From JADLDB01 sp040752975 (GTDB lineage: Bacteria > Myxococcota > Myxococcia > Myxococcales > Myxococcaceae), in the NCBI GenBank assembly GCA_040752975.1, contig JBFMHF010000010.1:1-64000 (forward strand): 64,000 bases of DNA. The letters run 5' to 3'. This document shows positions 50,863-60,678 of the stretch, piece after piece. Positions within the stretch are counted from its first letter, which is position 1; every line of letters begins with the position of its first letter. Under the pieces are notes generated by a model, which ran no database searches, was not told the origin of the DNA, and was given only the letters and a program-made list of their open reading frames with translations. Position numbers and translations under genes: made by a program.

Positions 50863-51139
50863 CATCACTCCCAGGCCAACTGCCGTCCCCACGGCGCTGG
50901 CGCGCGTGCCCCCAGAGCACCGGTGATGCCAGCTCCAACTTGTTGATTCGTGGGAGGAATTCAGATGTGGGCGAACATGAGGCGACTCCATGTGCGTGTA
51001 TCTGCCTTTGACACGAAGCGTCGCGCCCCAAAGCCGTTTTAGATGGAAATTCAAGCGGTTCCAGGCCGAGCGCCGCGACTGACTGAAGCGGATTCGCACA
51101 TGGTGAGAATCTGTCTGAATCGGGAACAGCCGACATGTG

Positions 51140-51162
51140 GGCTGTCGTTGATCACGACAGCC
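51140..51162. promoter_or_regulatory. Palindrome in the divergent spacer of the two protease genes
   Basis: GGCTGTCGT and ACGACAGCC form a perfect 9-bp inverted repeat with a 5-base centre. It lies 34 bases before the plus-strand ATG at 51196, within a 333-base A/T-richer spacer (50863-51195) that otherwise shows no gene. It fits an operator. Confidence 0.45.
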
Positions 51163-51195
51163 GTGGATCAACCGGCTGTGCTAGGCGCCGGCCCC

Positions 51196-53223
51196 ATGAC
51201 GACTTTCTCCCGCGTGACGGTGGCGGTGGCGGCGGTGGGGTTGGTGGCCTGCAACGAGAAGCACGATGCGGTGCCGGTGGCGGCGAAGCCCCAGGCGGTG
51301 GAGGCGCCTGCCCCCAGGCCCGTCGAGTACAAGGCGCTGTCCCGCCTCGACTTCAACCGGCGCGCGCAGGAGCGCTTCGTGCCGCTCTTCTGGCGGCAGG
51401 ACACCAACGGCAACGGTGCGCTGGACGTCGACGAGCTGGCGGTGCTGGTGGGGCCGTGGGAGGCGACGCGGGCCGACTTCGTGGACGCGAAGGGCTTCAC
51501 GAAGAAGTTTGCCGACACCTACGCCGCGCTGGAGAAGCCGCTCGACGACTCGAAGCTCTCCGCCGCCGAGAAGACGCGGCGGGAGCTTCTCGCGAAGGAG
51601 CTGGAGCAGGGCAAGCCGACGCTGGTGGAGACCGACCTCTCGCAGGCGAGCGACGAGGAGCGGGAGGTGTTCGCGCACCTCGAGCGGGCGGCCGACCGCA
51701 TCGAGGTGCTGTACGCACGCGAGAAGGGCACCTTCGGGATGGCCGAGAGAATTCCGGCCGACGACGTGCTGTCCCGGGCCGTCTTCCACCGCAACCAGTC
51801 GCCCTTCTGCGTGGCGCCGAAGACGGAGAAGGACGAGGCGTGCACGGCCCTCTCGCCGAAGCCTCCGCGCGTGGTGGGCCTCTACCCGGCGAAGCTGCAG
51901 GAAGACCCGAAGTTCTGCGCCGTGCTGGAGAAGCAGAAGAACAAGAAGGACCTGATGGACCACTTCTCCGTGGTGGTGGAGGACGGCGCGGGCTTCAAGG
52001 CGGTGCCCTTCGCGCAGGCGTGGAAGGACGACATGGAGGCGGTGGCGAAGGAGCTCGACGCCGCGGCCCAGGCGCTCAAGAGCCCCGGCGAAGAGGCCTT
52101 CCGCAAGTACCTCGCGGCGGCGGCGGCGGCCTTCCGCACCAACGACTTCGAGCCCGCCAACGAGGCCTGGGTGGCGATGGATGCCACCAACTCGAAGTGG
52201 TACGCGCGCATCGCGCCCGACGAGGTGTACTACGAGCCCTGCGCGTGGAAGGCGGGCTTCGCGCTGCAGTTGGCGCGCATCAACCCCGAGTCGCTGGCCT
52301 GGCAGCAGAAGCTGGAGCCGGTGAAGCAGGACATGGAGAAGGCCCTCGCGACGCTGGCCGGGCCTCCGTACAAGGCGCGCGACGTGAAGTTCAAGCTGCC
52401 CGACTTCATCGACGTCGTGTTGAACGCGGGCGACCAGCGCAACCCCCACGGGGCCACCATCGGCCAGTCGCTCCCCAACTGGGGCAAGGTGTCCGAGAAG
52501 GGCGGCCGCACCGTGGTGATGACCAACCTCTACACCGACGCCGACAGCCGGGAGGCGCTGGGAGAGCAGATGAAGTCGCTGCTCTGCCCCGCCACCTTCG
52601 CGCTGGGCACGACGGACCCGAAGCCCGCGCTGATGAGCGTCGTGCTGCACGAGGCGGCGCACAACCTGGGGCCGTCCCACGACTACGCGGTGAAGGGGAA
52701 GAAGGACGACGACGTCTTCGGCGGGCCGCTCGCCGCCACCATGGAGGAACTCAAGGCGCAGACGAGCGCGCTGTATTTCGCCTGGTGGCTCGCGGAGAAG
52801 GGCGTCATCACGAAGGACGACGCGACGAAGGCCGCGGTGCGCGACGTGGCCTGGGGCTTCGGGCACGTCAGCCGCGGCATGTACGCCGCCAACGGCCAGC
52901 CGCGGAACTACAGCCAGCTCGCGTCCATCCAACTGGGCAACGCCTTCAAGGCCGGGGCGCTGACGTGGAAGAAGGACGAGAAGGCCGCCAACGGACAGGA
53001 CGTGGGCTGCTTCGAGCTCGACGTCGAGAAGTGGAAGACGGCGGTGGACCGCCTGGCGAAGCGGGTGCTGATGGCGAAGGGCAAGGGCGACAAGAAGGAC
53101 GCCGAGAAGATGAAGGCCGACTTCGTCGACGCGAAGGACGAGTGGGCCGGCCTGCGGGACACCATCGCCGAGCGCTGGCTGCGCGCGCCCAAGGCCACCT
53201 TCGTCTACTCCGTGAAGCAGTAG
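51196..53223 (+). CDS. Lipoprotein metallopeptidase resembling family M49
   Basis: A 675-residue exported protein with a lipobox (VAAVGLVAC, Cys 19). An EF-hand-like loop follows (DTNGNGALDVDE, D69-E80). The zinc motif HEAAH is at 485-489, with a downstream MEELKAQTSALYF (Glu 517/518) that resembles the third-ligand EECRAEAVALY segment of M49 dipeptidyl peptidase III-like enzymes. The canonical HELLGH of M49 has an extra residue, so this is an M49-like gluzincin rather than a standard member. The gene is divergent from the metzincin and is followed 60 bases later by alpha-2-macroglobulin, so a proteolysis module is possible. Confidence 0.8.
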   Translation: MTTFSRVTVAVAAVGLVACNEKHDAVPVAAKPQAVEAPAPRPVEYKALSRLDFNRRAQERFVPLFWRQDTNGNGALDVDELAVLVGPWEATRADFVDAKGFTKKFADTYAALEKPLDDSKLSAAEKTRRELLAKELEQGKPTLVETDLSQASDEEREVFAHLERAADRIEVLYAREKGTFGMAERIPADDVLSRAVFHRNQSPFCVAPKTEKDEACTALSPKPPRVVGLYPAKLQEDPKFCAVLEKQKNKKDLMDHFSVVVEDGAGFKAVPFAQAWKDDMEAVAKELDAAAQALKSPGEEAFRKYLAAAAAAFRTNDFEPANEAWVAMDATNSKWYARIAPDEVYYEPCAWKAGFALQLARINPESLAWQQKLEPVKQDMEKALATLAGPPYKARDVKFKLPDFIDVVLNAGDQRNPHGATIGQSLPNWGKVSEKGGRTVVMTNLYTDADSREALGEQMKSLLCPATFALGTTDPKPALMSVVLHEAAHNLGPSHDYAVKGKKDDDVFGGPLAATMEELKAQTSALYFAWWLAEKGVITKDDATKAAVRDVAWGFGHVSRGMYAANGQPRNYSQLASIQLGNAFKAGALTWKKDEKAANGQDVGCFELDVEKWKTAVDRLAKRVLMAKGKGDKKDAEKMKADFVDAKDEWAGLRDTIAERWLRAPKATFVYSVKQ

Positions 53224-53283
53224 CCCCGGCCTCTCCCGCGAATTCCCCACCAGCGCGGCGCCGGCTGTCTACAGTCGCGCGCC

Positions 53284-56200
53284 ATGCTCGCTCCGCTTTT
53301 CACGCTGGTGGTGCTGTCGCAGGCCCCGTCGTGGCAGGACATCGACGCGCTGGTGAAGGACGGCAAGCTCGAGGCCGCGTCGACCGCGGTGAAGGAGAAG
53401 CTGGCCGCCGCCCGCGCCTCGAAGCAGGACGAGGAGGTCGCCCGGGCGCTCATCCGCCAGACCTCCATCCGCATCTCGATGGGTGACGACTCGGCCATCC
53501 GCGCGCTCAAGGAAGAGGCCTGGCCCACCGCGCTCGTCCCCCGCACCGTCGTGGAGGTGTACTTCGCGCTCCTCCTCGACATGTACACGGCCAACCAGGC
53601 CTGGGAGATTGCCCGCCGCGAGAGGGTCGACACCAAGGGCGTCCTCGACCTCGAGCTGCTCACCGCCGAACAACTGCACGAGGAAATCGAGCGCGCGTGG
53701 GCCGGTCCGTGGGAGCGCCGCGAGGCCCTGGGCGCCGTGCCGCTCTCGTCCGTCGCCGAGTTCATCACCCCCAACGACTTCCCGCCCGGCGTCCGCGACA
53801 CGCTGCGGGACTTCATCACCCTGAACCGCGCGTCCGCCCTGGGGGCTTCCGGCAACTGGACCGAAGCGCAGCGCAACGAGCTCTTCCGCGTGCCGCTCGA
53901 GTCGCTCCTCGGCCCCACGCCGCCGAAGTCTGAGCACCCGCTCGCGCGCGCCGTGGCCCTGCTGGCCGACCTCGAGGCCTGGGACGTGAAGGCCGGGCGA
54001 AAGGAAGGGGCGCTCTACGCGCGCCTCACCCGCCTCGAGTTCCTGTGGAATGCGTACACCGACGAGGCGTCACGCGCGAAAGTCCTCGCTGCCCTCCAGG
54101 CGCGAATCCAGGCCGACGCCTCATTGCCGCTCTCCGCGTGGGCGCGGTCGATTGCCGCGGAGTGGCTCCGCAACCTGGGCGAGTTCGCGCAGGCGCGGGA
54201 CGTCGCGGCGGAAGGGGCGCGGGCCTTTCCCTCCACCGTGGGCGGGCGCGCCTGCAAGGCTCTCGTCGCCCGGCTGGAAGCGCCCGACTACCAGCTCGAG
54301 GCGCCGCTCTCGGATGGCCCCACGAAGCGCTCCCTCACCGTCAGCGCGAAGAACCTCTCGAAGCTGCACTTCCGCGCCTTCAAGCTGGACCCCGACAAGG
54401 TCCTCGGCCAGTCCCCCTGGGACGTCTCGCCCACCCAGGACGAGCTCATCGAGGCGCTCCGCAGGCGCCCCGTGGCCAGCTGGGCCGTCGACCTCCCCGC
54501 GACGCCCGACCTCCGGCTTCACCGCACGCACGTCACCCCGCCCCTCGACGCGCCGGGCGCCTACCTCGTCGCCGCGTCGGCCCTCGAGTCCTTCAAGGAC
54601 GAGGCGAATCGCATCATCGGCGTCTTCTTCATCGTCAGCGACCTGGTGATGACGGTGTCGCAGGTCTCCCCCAACGGGACCGCGGAGGTCGTCGTGCGCG
54701 AGGGCGCCACCGGCGCGCCCGTCGCCGGAGTGGACGTGACGCTCTACGCGAAGGGCTTCGACCGGCCGCGGCGCACCGTCGCCCGCGCGAGGACCGACGT
54801 ACAGGGGCTCGCGCGGCTCCAGGGCTCGCCGGACACCGACGACATGCAGTTCGTGGTGGCGAAGAAAGGCGCCCACCTCGCCGTGGACGAGTCGTCGCTC
54901 TCCTTCTGGCGCCAGGACAGGCCGCGCGCACGAGACTCGGCGCTCCTCTACACCGACCGGGCCATCTACCGGCCGGGGCAGACCATCCAGTGGAAGGTGG
55001 TGGCGTGGCGCCGCGAGGCGGGGAGCGACGACTTGAAGGTGGCGCCCGGGGCGACGGTGAAGGTGACGCTGTACGACGCCAACGGCCAGCCAGTCGCCAC
55101 GCAGCCGGTGAAGACCAACGAGTTCGGCTCGGCGTCGGGTGAGTTTGCCATCCCCGTCGGGAGGATGCTGGGGAGCTGGCGGCTCTCCGCGCGGGACACC
55201 TCCGTCTCCGTGCGCGTCGAGGAGTACAAGCGGCCCACCTTCGAGGTCGCCTTCAAGGACACCGGCGCGGCGATGAAGCTGGGCGCGCGCGTCACACTCC
55301 AGGGCGAGGCGCGGTACTACTTCGGCCTCCCCGTCACGGCCGGCAAGGTGCGCTGGCGTGTGCAGCGGGAGCCTGTCTTCCCGTGGTGGTTCCGGTGGTG
55401 GGCGCCTCCGGTGCAGCGGCAGACCATCGCCACCGGCACCTCGGACTTGAAGGCCGACGGCACCTTCACCTGCGACTTCACGCCGGACGCGGACCCCAAA
55501 CAGCCGCGCGACGTCACCTGGTCCTTCAGCGTCGAGGCCGACGTCACCGAGGACGGGGGCGAGACGCGCAGCGCGAAGAAGCTGATGCGGCTGGGCTACG
55601 TGTCGGTTGAGGCCGCTTTCGACGTCGACGCGGGCTTCCTGCGCGAAGCGACGCCGGCCGCCATCAAGGTGCGGCGCACCAACCTGGACGGAGAGGGGCG
55701 CGCGGGCCGCGGCACGTGGAAGCTGTTCGCGCTCGAGCAGCCGGCCGCGCCCGTGGCCTGGGCCGACGAGCCGGTCGACCGCTCTCCCTTCGAGAAGAAG
55801 CCGGCGCTGGTGACGCCCGGTGACGAGGTGCGTGCTCGCGCGAACGTCAGGCCCGATGTCTCCGCCACGCTGCGGCGCTGGCGCGACGGGAAGCAGGTGG
55901 CGGCGGGCGAGGTGCAGCACGAAGCCAGTGGAGAGGGCGTCGCGAAGCTGCCGGCGCTGGCTCCGGGCGCCTACCGGCTGCGCTACGAGACGAAGGACGA
56001 GGCGGGCGCCACGCTGTCCATGGCCACCGAGCTGGTCGTCTCCGGCGCGTCCAGCTTCCCCCTCGCGGTGCCGGCCTGGCTGCGGGCGGAGTCCTCCACC
56101 GTGTCCGTGGGCAGCGTTGCGCGCTTCCTCGTCGGCTCCGGCGCGCCCGGCCAGCAGCTTCTCTTCGAGGTCATCCGCGACGGGAAGGTCATCGAGCGCC

Positions 56201-59200
56201 GGTGGCTGGTGGCCGGGAAGGACCCGGCCGTCATCGAGCGCCTGACGACGAAGGCCGATCGCGGCGGCTTCGGGGTGCGCGTCACCGCGGTGCGGGACTG
56301 GGGGGTGGCCATCTTCGCCGAAGCCATCGACGTGCCCTGGGACGACAAGGCCCTCACCGTCGAGTTCTCCACGTTCCGCGACACCCTGCGGCCGGGCACG
56401 AGGGAGCAATTCCGCGTGACGGTGAAAGGGCAGGGGACGCTCCTCGAGCCACGCGCCGCGGAGTTGCTGGCGTCGATGTACGACAAGTCGCTCGACGCCT
56501 TCGCGCCGCTGCGCCCTCCGCGCATCTCGGCGCTGTACCCCACGCGTAGCCCGTACCTCTCCCTCAGCACCAGCCTCGCCGGAGGTCCAGCGCAGGTGCT
56601 GTCGGAGAACGAGTGGTACGCCCTTCCGGCGGGCGCCAGCTTCCGAAGCGACGGTGGAACCGGGCTGTGGCAGTGGTTGACGCTGGCCGGGGCCAGCTTC
56701 AGCGGGGAACGCATCTCCATTGGCGACCTCGGTACCGCGGGAGGTGGCGGCCTGTCGCAGAAGCGCCTCAACACCATTCAGGTCATCCGCGGCGCGCATG
56801 AGCCGACGAGGGAGCCCGCTGCCCCACCGCCCGAGCCGCCCCCGGACATGGCTCGAAAGCCAGCGGACGCGCCATCGCGGCCAGAGCAGCCCGTGCGCTC
56901 CAACTTCGCCGAGACGGCCTTCTTCGCGCCCCACCTCGTGCTCGGGGAGAAGGGCGAGGTGGCCTTCGAGGTGCCCGCCCCGGACTCGGTGACGGCGTGG
57001 AACCTGTGGGTCGAGGCGCTGACGCGAGACCTGCGCGGGGGCTCCGCGTCCGCGACGGTGCGCACGGTGAAGGACCTGATGGTGCGCCCGGCGCTGCCGC
57101 GCTTCCTGCGCGAAGGAGACAAGGCGGCGCTGAAGCTCGTCGTCAACAACGCAGGGAAGAAGGACCTGTCCGGCGAGGTGCGGCTGGAGCTGCTCGAGCC
57201 TTCCACCCAGCGCAGCGTGGCCGCGGAGTTCGGCGTGAAGGACGCGCCGCTCCCCTTCTCGGTGAAGGCCGGCCAGAGCGTGACGTTGACGGTGCAGCTC
57301 CAGACGCCGCGGCGGGTGGGCGAGGTCGCGGTGAAGGTGGTGGGGAAGGCGGGTGACGTGTCGGACGGCGAACTGCGGGCGATTCCGCTCCTCCCGTCGC
57401 GGATGCGGCTCACGCAGTCGCGCTTCGTCACGGTGAAGGACGCCGCCACGCGCACGATGTCCTTCGAGGCGCTCGTGAAGGAGGCCGACCCGACGCGTCT
57501 CGACGAGCAGTTGGTGGTGACGGTGGACGGCCAGCTCTTCACCACCGTGCTGGCGGCGCTGCCGTACCTCACGCGCTACCCGTACGAGTGCACCGAGCAG
57601 ACGCTCAACCGCTTCCTGTCCACCGGCATCGTGGCCAGCGTCTTCAAGAACCACCCGGCGGTGGCGAAGGCGGCGAAGGAGCTCTCGAAGCGCAAGACGC
57701 CGTACGAGACGTTCGACGCCCTCGACCCCAACAGGAAGGCCGCCCTCGAGGAGACGCCGTGGCTCGTCGAGTCGTCAGGCTGGTCCAGCGACGGCGAGGA
57801 CCTGGTGACGATGCTGGACCCTGCGGCCGTCGAGGCGGAGCGCGCCTCGGCGCTGCGCAAGCTGGAGAAGATGCAGCTGCCCGACGGCGCCTTCCCGTGG
57901 TTCCCGGGTGGGCGCGCGTCCCCCGCGATGACGCTGTACCTCCTGCAGGGCTTCGCGCGCGCGCTGGAGTTCAAGCTGGACGTCCCGCGCCTCACCGTCG
58001 CCCGGGCCTGGGGCTACGTCGGCGGGTGGTACCGGAGCGAGCTCAAGGCCTGCATGAAGGCGGACGACTGCAGCCCGGCCTTCGTCACCACGCTGGTGCA
58101 CGCGGCCTCGGCCTGGCCCGACGACTCGTGGCTGAGCGGTGAGTTCGGGCCCGCCGAGCGCAAGGTGCTGCTCGACTACGGCTTGCGCCACTGGCAGGAG
58201 CTGCCGCCGTACCTGAAGGGACTGCTGGCGTTGGCCCTGCACCGAGCGGGGCGGACAGGCGACGCGCAGCGCGTCTTCGACAGCGTGATGAACACCGCGA
58301 AGACGACGCCCGACGAAGGCACCTTCTGGCAGCCGGGGGAGCGCGGGTGGCTCTGGTACCACGACACCATCGAAGGCCACGCGTTTGCCCTGCGCGTGCT
58401 GATGGAGTTGTCGCCGAAGGACCCCCGCCGCGACGGGCTGGTGCAGTGGTTGCTCCTCAACAAGAAGCTGAACCACTGGAAGTCGACGCGCGCCTCGGCC
58501 GAGGCCATCTATGCGCTGGTGAAGTACTTGAGCGCCGAGAAGAGCCTCGGGCTGCGCGAGGTGACGACGGTTTCGGTGGGCGCGGTGAAGCGACAGCTCG
58601 TCTTCGAGCCGGACACGGCGGCGATGCGCAAGCAGCAGGTGGTGGTGGCGGGCAAGGACCTCGACCCGAAGACGATGGCCACGGTGACGGTGTCGAAGGA
58701 GACGAAGGGCTTCCAGTTCGCGTCGGCGACCTGGCACTTCTCGACGGACCGCCTGCCGGAGAAGGGCAGCGGCGACCTGTTCGAGGTGAAGCGCACGTAC
58801 TTCAAGCGGGTGAAGCAGGGCCCGCAGGTGACGCTGCAGCCGCTCAACGAAGGGGCGCGGCTCGAGCCCGGCGATGAGCTCGAGGTGCAGCTCGCGATTC
58901 GCGCGAAGCAGCAGGCGGAGTACGTGCACCTGAGAGATCCCCGCGGCGCGGGCTTCGAGCCGGACGTCGGCGTTTCGCGCTACCGCTTCGAGCTGGGTCT
59001 CGCCTGGTACGAGGAGCTGCGCGACTCGGGCACCAACTTCTTCTTCGAGGCGCTGCCGCCGGGCGAGTACACGCTGAAGTACCGGGTGCGCGCGGCGATG
59101 GGCGGGACGTTCCGCGTGGGGCCGGCGACGCTGCAGTCGATGTACGCCCCGGAGTTCACCGCCTACTCGGCAGGACATGTCCTCACCGTCGGCACCGGCG

Positions 59201-59208
59201 GAAGGTGA
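53284..59208 (+). CDS. Bacterial alpha-2-macroglobulin with intact thioester motif
   Basis: A very large (1974-residue) exported protein with a short signal (LAPLFTLVVLSQA) and no lipobox. N-terminal helical repeats (20-330) precede macroglobulin domains, a carboxypeptidase-regulatory-like domain (AEVVVREGATGAPVAGVDVTLYAKG), MG2 (ALLYTDRAIYRPGQTIQWK), the A2M core (FFAPHLVLGEKGEVAFEVPAPDSVTAWNLWVEA, about 1210-1260), and the thioester site YPYECTEQT with Cys 1436 and Gln 1439. The alpha-hairpin thioester domain and C-terminal receptor-like domain follow. Such proteins trap invading proteases, normally beside a PBP1c gene (pbpC); no pbpC is near. It is longer than E. coli YfhM. It might protect the cell from its own or foreign secreted proteases. 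Confidence 0.93.
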   Translation: MLAPLFTLVVLSQAPSWQDIDALVKDGKLEAASTAVKEKLAAARASKQDEEVARALIRQTSIRISMGDDSAIRALKEEAWPTALVPRTVVEVYFALLLDMYTANQAWEIARRERVDTKGVLDLELLTAEQLHEEIERAWAGPWERREALGAVPLSSVAEFITPNDFPPGVRDTLRDFITLNRASALGASGNWTEAQRNELFRVPLESLLGPTPPKSEHPLARAVALLADLEAWDVKAGRKEGALYARLTRLEFLWNAYTDEASRAKVLAALQARIQADASLPLSAWARSIAAEWLRNLGEFAQARDVAAEGARAFPSTVGGRACKALVARLEAPDYQLEAPLSDGPTKRSLTVSAKNLSKLHFRAFKLDPDKVLGQSPWDVSPTQDELIEALRRRPVASWAVDLPATPDLRLHRTHVTPPLDAPGAYLVAASALESFKDEANRIIGVFFIVSDLVMTVSQVSPNGTAEVVVREGATGAPVAGVDVTLYAKGFDRPRRTVARARTDVQGLARLQGSPDTDDMQFVVAKKGAHLAVDESSLSFWRQDRPRARDSALLYTDRAIYRPGQTIQWKVVAWRREAGSDDLKVAPGATVKVTLYDANGQPVATQPVKTNEFGSASGEFAIPVGRMLGSWRLSARDTSVSVRVEEYKRPTFEVAFKDTGAAMKLGARVTLQGEARYYFGLPVTAGKVRWRVQREPVFPWWFRWWAPPVQRQTIATGTSDLKADGTFTCDFTPDADPKQPRDVTWSFSVEADVTEDGGETRSAKKLMRLGYVSVEAAFDVDAGFLREATPAAIKVRRTNLDGEGRAGRGTWKLFALEQPAAPVAWADEPVDRSPFEKKPALVTPGDEVRARANVRPDVSATLRRWRDGKQVAAGEVQHEASGEGVAKLPALAPGAYRLRYETKDEAGATLSMATELVVSGASSFPLAVPAWLRAESSTVSVGSVARFLVGSGAPGQQLLFEVIRDGKVIERRWLVAGKDPAVIERLTTKADRGGFGVRVTAVRDWGVAIFAEAIDVPWDDKALTVEFSTFRDTLRPGTREQFRVTVKGQGTLLEPRAAELLASMYDKSLDAFAPLRPPRISALYPTRSPYLSLSTSLAGGPAQVLSENEWYALPAGASFRSDGGTGLWQWLTLAGASFSGERISIGDLGTAGGGGLSQKRLNTIQVIRGAHEPTREPAAPPPEPPPDMARKPADAPSRPEQPVRSNFAETAFFAPHLVLGEKGEVAFEVPAPDSVTAWNLWVEALTRDLRGGSASATVRTVKDLMVRPALPRFLREGDKAALKLVVNNAGKKDLSGEVRLELLEPSTQRSVAAEFGVKDAPLPFSVKAGQSVTLTVQLQTPRRVGEVAVKVVGKAGDVSDGELRAIPLLPSRMRLTQSRFVTVKDAATRTMSFEALVKEADPTRLDEQLVVTVDGQLFTTVLAALPYLTRYPYECTEQTLNRFLSTGIVASVFKNHPAVAKAAKELSKRKTPYETFDALDPNRKAALEETPWLVESSGWSSDGEDLVTMLDPAAVEAERASALRKLEKMQLPDGAFPWFPGGRASPAMTLYLLQGFARALEFKLDVPRLTVARAWGYVGGWYRSELKACMKADDCSPAFVTTLVHAASAWPDDSWLSGEFGPAERKVLLDYGLRHWQELPPYLKGLLALALHRAGRTGDAQRVFDSVMNTAKTTPDEGTFWQPGERGWLWYHDTIEGHAFALRVLMELSPKDPRRDGLVQWLLLNKKLNHWKSTRASAEAIYALVKYLSAEKSLGLREVTTVSVGAVKRQLVFEPDTAAMRKQQVVVAGKDLDPKTMATVTVSKETKGFQFASATWHFSTDRLPEKGSGDLFEVKRTYFKRVKQGPQVTLQPLNEGARLEPGDELEVQLAIRAKQQAEYVHLRDPRGAGFEPDVGVSRYRFELGLAWYEELRDSGTNFFFEALPPGEYTLKYRVRAAMGGTFRVGPATLQSMYAPEFTAYSAGHVLTVGTGGR

Positions 59209-59270
59209 ACCGTCGAGAAAGCGGCCGGCGTGAAGTGAAGAGGGGCCGGCTCCGGCGTGGGGCACGGGAG

Positions 59271-59669
59271 TCACCCGCCGTGCAGCAGCGTCGCCTCGAG
59301 GCACACCTGCTTCACCACGGCCTTCAGCTGCGCGGCCCGGCTCGCCCCGCTCGCCTTCGAGGAAATGCTGCCGAGGAGCGCACGGTCGACTCCGCGCAGT
59401 CCGACGACGTGGAGCCGGACTGCCCCGGGCAACACCTCGAGGCGCGTCTTCAGCACGATGGTGGAGTGGTCGACGCTGCGCGCATCCACCACGTCGGCGC
59501 CGTGACGGCGCAGCTCTTCCTTGAGCTGGCGGTCGACCTGCTCCACCAGCGCGCGCTGCTCGGGCTGCGCGGACTCCTCGGCCCAGCGCACGACGAAGGC
59601 GCGGGACGGCGCGGCGAAGGCGAGCGGCGCGGCGAGCAACACGGCTCCGACGACGAGGCGAGTGGACAT
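59271..59669 (-). CDS. Small exported protein of unknown function
   Basis: A 132-residue protein with a signal peptide (TRLVVGAVLLAAPLAFAAPSRA). The body is mixed helix and strand (VEQVDRQLKEELRRHGADVVDARSVDHSTIVLKTRLEVLPGAVRLHVVGLRG) with one Cys near the C-terminus. The ATG at 59669 follows GGGGAGAGCC. It converges on the alpha-2-macroglobulin gene. No family is recognised. Confidence 0.72.
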   Translation of the reverse strand: MSTRLVVGAVLLAAPLAFAAPSRAFVVRWAEESAQPEQRALVEQVDRQLKEELRRHGADVVDARSVDHSTIVLKTRLEVLPGAVRLHVVGLRGVDRALLGSISSKASGASRAAQLKAVVKQVCLEATLLHGG

Positions 59670-59951
59670 GGCTCTCCCCTTCCGGGGCACACGTCTTTCC
59701 CCGGCGCGACAGCAGGTCAGTGGTGCGGAGGACTGCGACGGCCCTGAAGCGACCTGTTGCAGAACGCTAGCAGCGGCCCGGCAGCGCGCGAGTTTTCGAC
59801 CCGGTCGCGCCACAACCTGCCGGAACGTCACGACTCCCTGCACAACAGGGCGCGAACATGGTGGCGACGATGCGGGAGTGACCGGGCGTGGGGCTCGCCG
59901 GCTGCCGCGCTCTCGCTGCGGCGCAAGTGCAAGACGAGGCGTTGGCTCGTC

Positions 59952-60041
59952 TCAGCGGATGCGGTAGCGCGCGATGACGCCCACTGCGCCGGCGTCGGGC
60001 AGGCTCTGAAAGCCACCCACCGCCAGGTAGCGCAGCGTCCC
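59952..60041 (-). pseudogene. Coding-like remnant downstream of the DUF2378-like gene
   Basis: After the TGA at 60042, the same frame runs on for 29 codons to a second TGA (59952). The tail (GTLRYLAVGGFQSLPDAG and VGVIARYRIR) reads like the end of a secreted beta-propeller-type protein. No start codon precedes it. The rest of the 59670-60041 spacer shows no gene. It is either a decayed gene end or a chance in-frame run. Confidence 0.35.
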
Positions 60042-60590
60042 TCACTGCCACGCGAGCCGCGCCTCCACCACCCCGCGGTCGGCGGCGATGGCGTCGACGC
60101 TGCCCTCGTGGTGGGTGACGGTGAACACCTGCTGAAAGATGCCGCGCCACACCTCCACCCGCACCTGTGGGTCGGGCCCGGCTCCCGGGTAGTGCACCCG
60201 CACCACGCCCGCCTGCCGCCCGTCGGCCTGCCACTCGAAGCGCACCCCGCGCAGGAGCGTCGCGGCCAGCACGTCCAGCCGGGAGAGCAACGCCGATGGC
60301 CGCACGCCCGCCAAAGAGATGAGCCAGGAAATCGCCGGCACCAGCCCCGGCGTCATGTGCTGCTGCAACAGGGCGTCGCCCACCGCGTGGAGCGCCTCGT
60401 CTCCGAATTCCCGACGCACCGCCACCAGCGCCGACTCCACGACGCTGCCCGGCCACCACCGGCTGGCCCACGGGTTCTCCAGCAGCGCCAGCGCGTCGCA
60501 GGGACACACGTGCAGGAGGCGTTGGCGCTCCAGCACCTTCGCCAGCGAAGACGCGTAGTGCGCGCTGACTTCGTAGTCGGCCACCGCCAC
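60042..60590 (-). CDS. DUF2378 (TIGR02265)-like protein
   Basis: A 182-residue protein. Its style (Leu/Ala/Val-rich helices, then LATLLRGVRFEW, VVRVHYPGAGPDPQVRVEVWRGIFQQVF and a final VEARLAW) resembles the myxobacterial paralogous family DUF2378/TIGR02265, of unknown function. The start is a GTG with a poor ribosome site and could lie elsewhere. Isolated, divergent from the phosphoesterase gene. Confidence 0.55.
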   Translation of the reverse strand: MAVADYEVSAHYASSLAKVLERQRLLHVCPCDALALLENPWASRWWPGSVVESALVAVRREFGDEALHAVGDALLQQHMTPGLVPAISWLISLAGVRPSALLSRLDVLAATLLRGVRFEWQADGRQAGVVRVHYPGAGPDPQVRVEVWRGIFQQVFTVTHHEGSVDAIAADRGVVEARLAWQ

Positions 60591-60678
60591 GGCGCTGCAT
60601 GGCAGCAGCTTTGTGCCCCGGTTGTCGAGGCCGTTTCAGCGAGGCGGTAACGGAGGAAGACGCTACGGTTCGCGCCGC

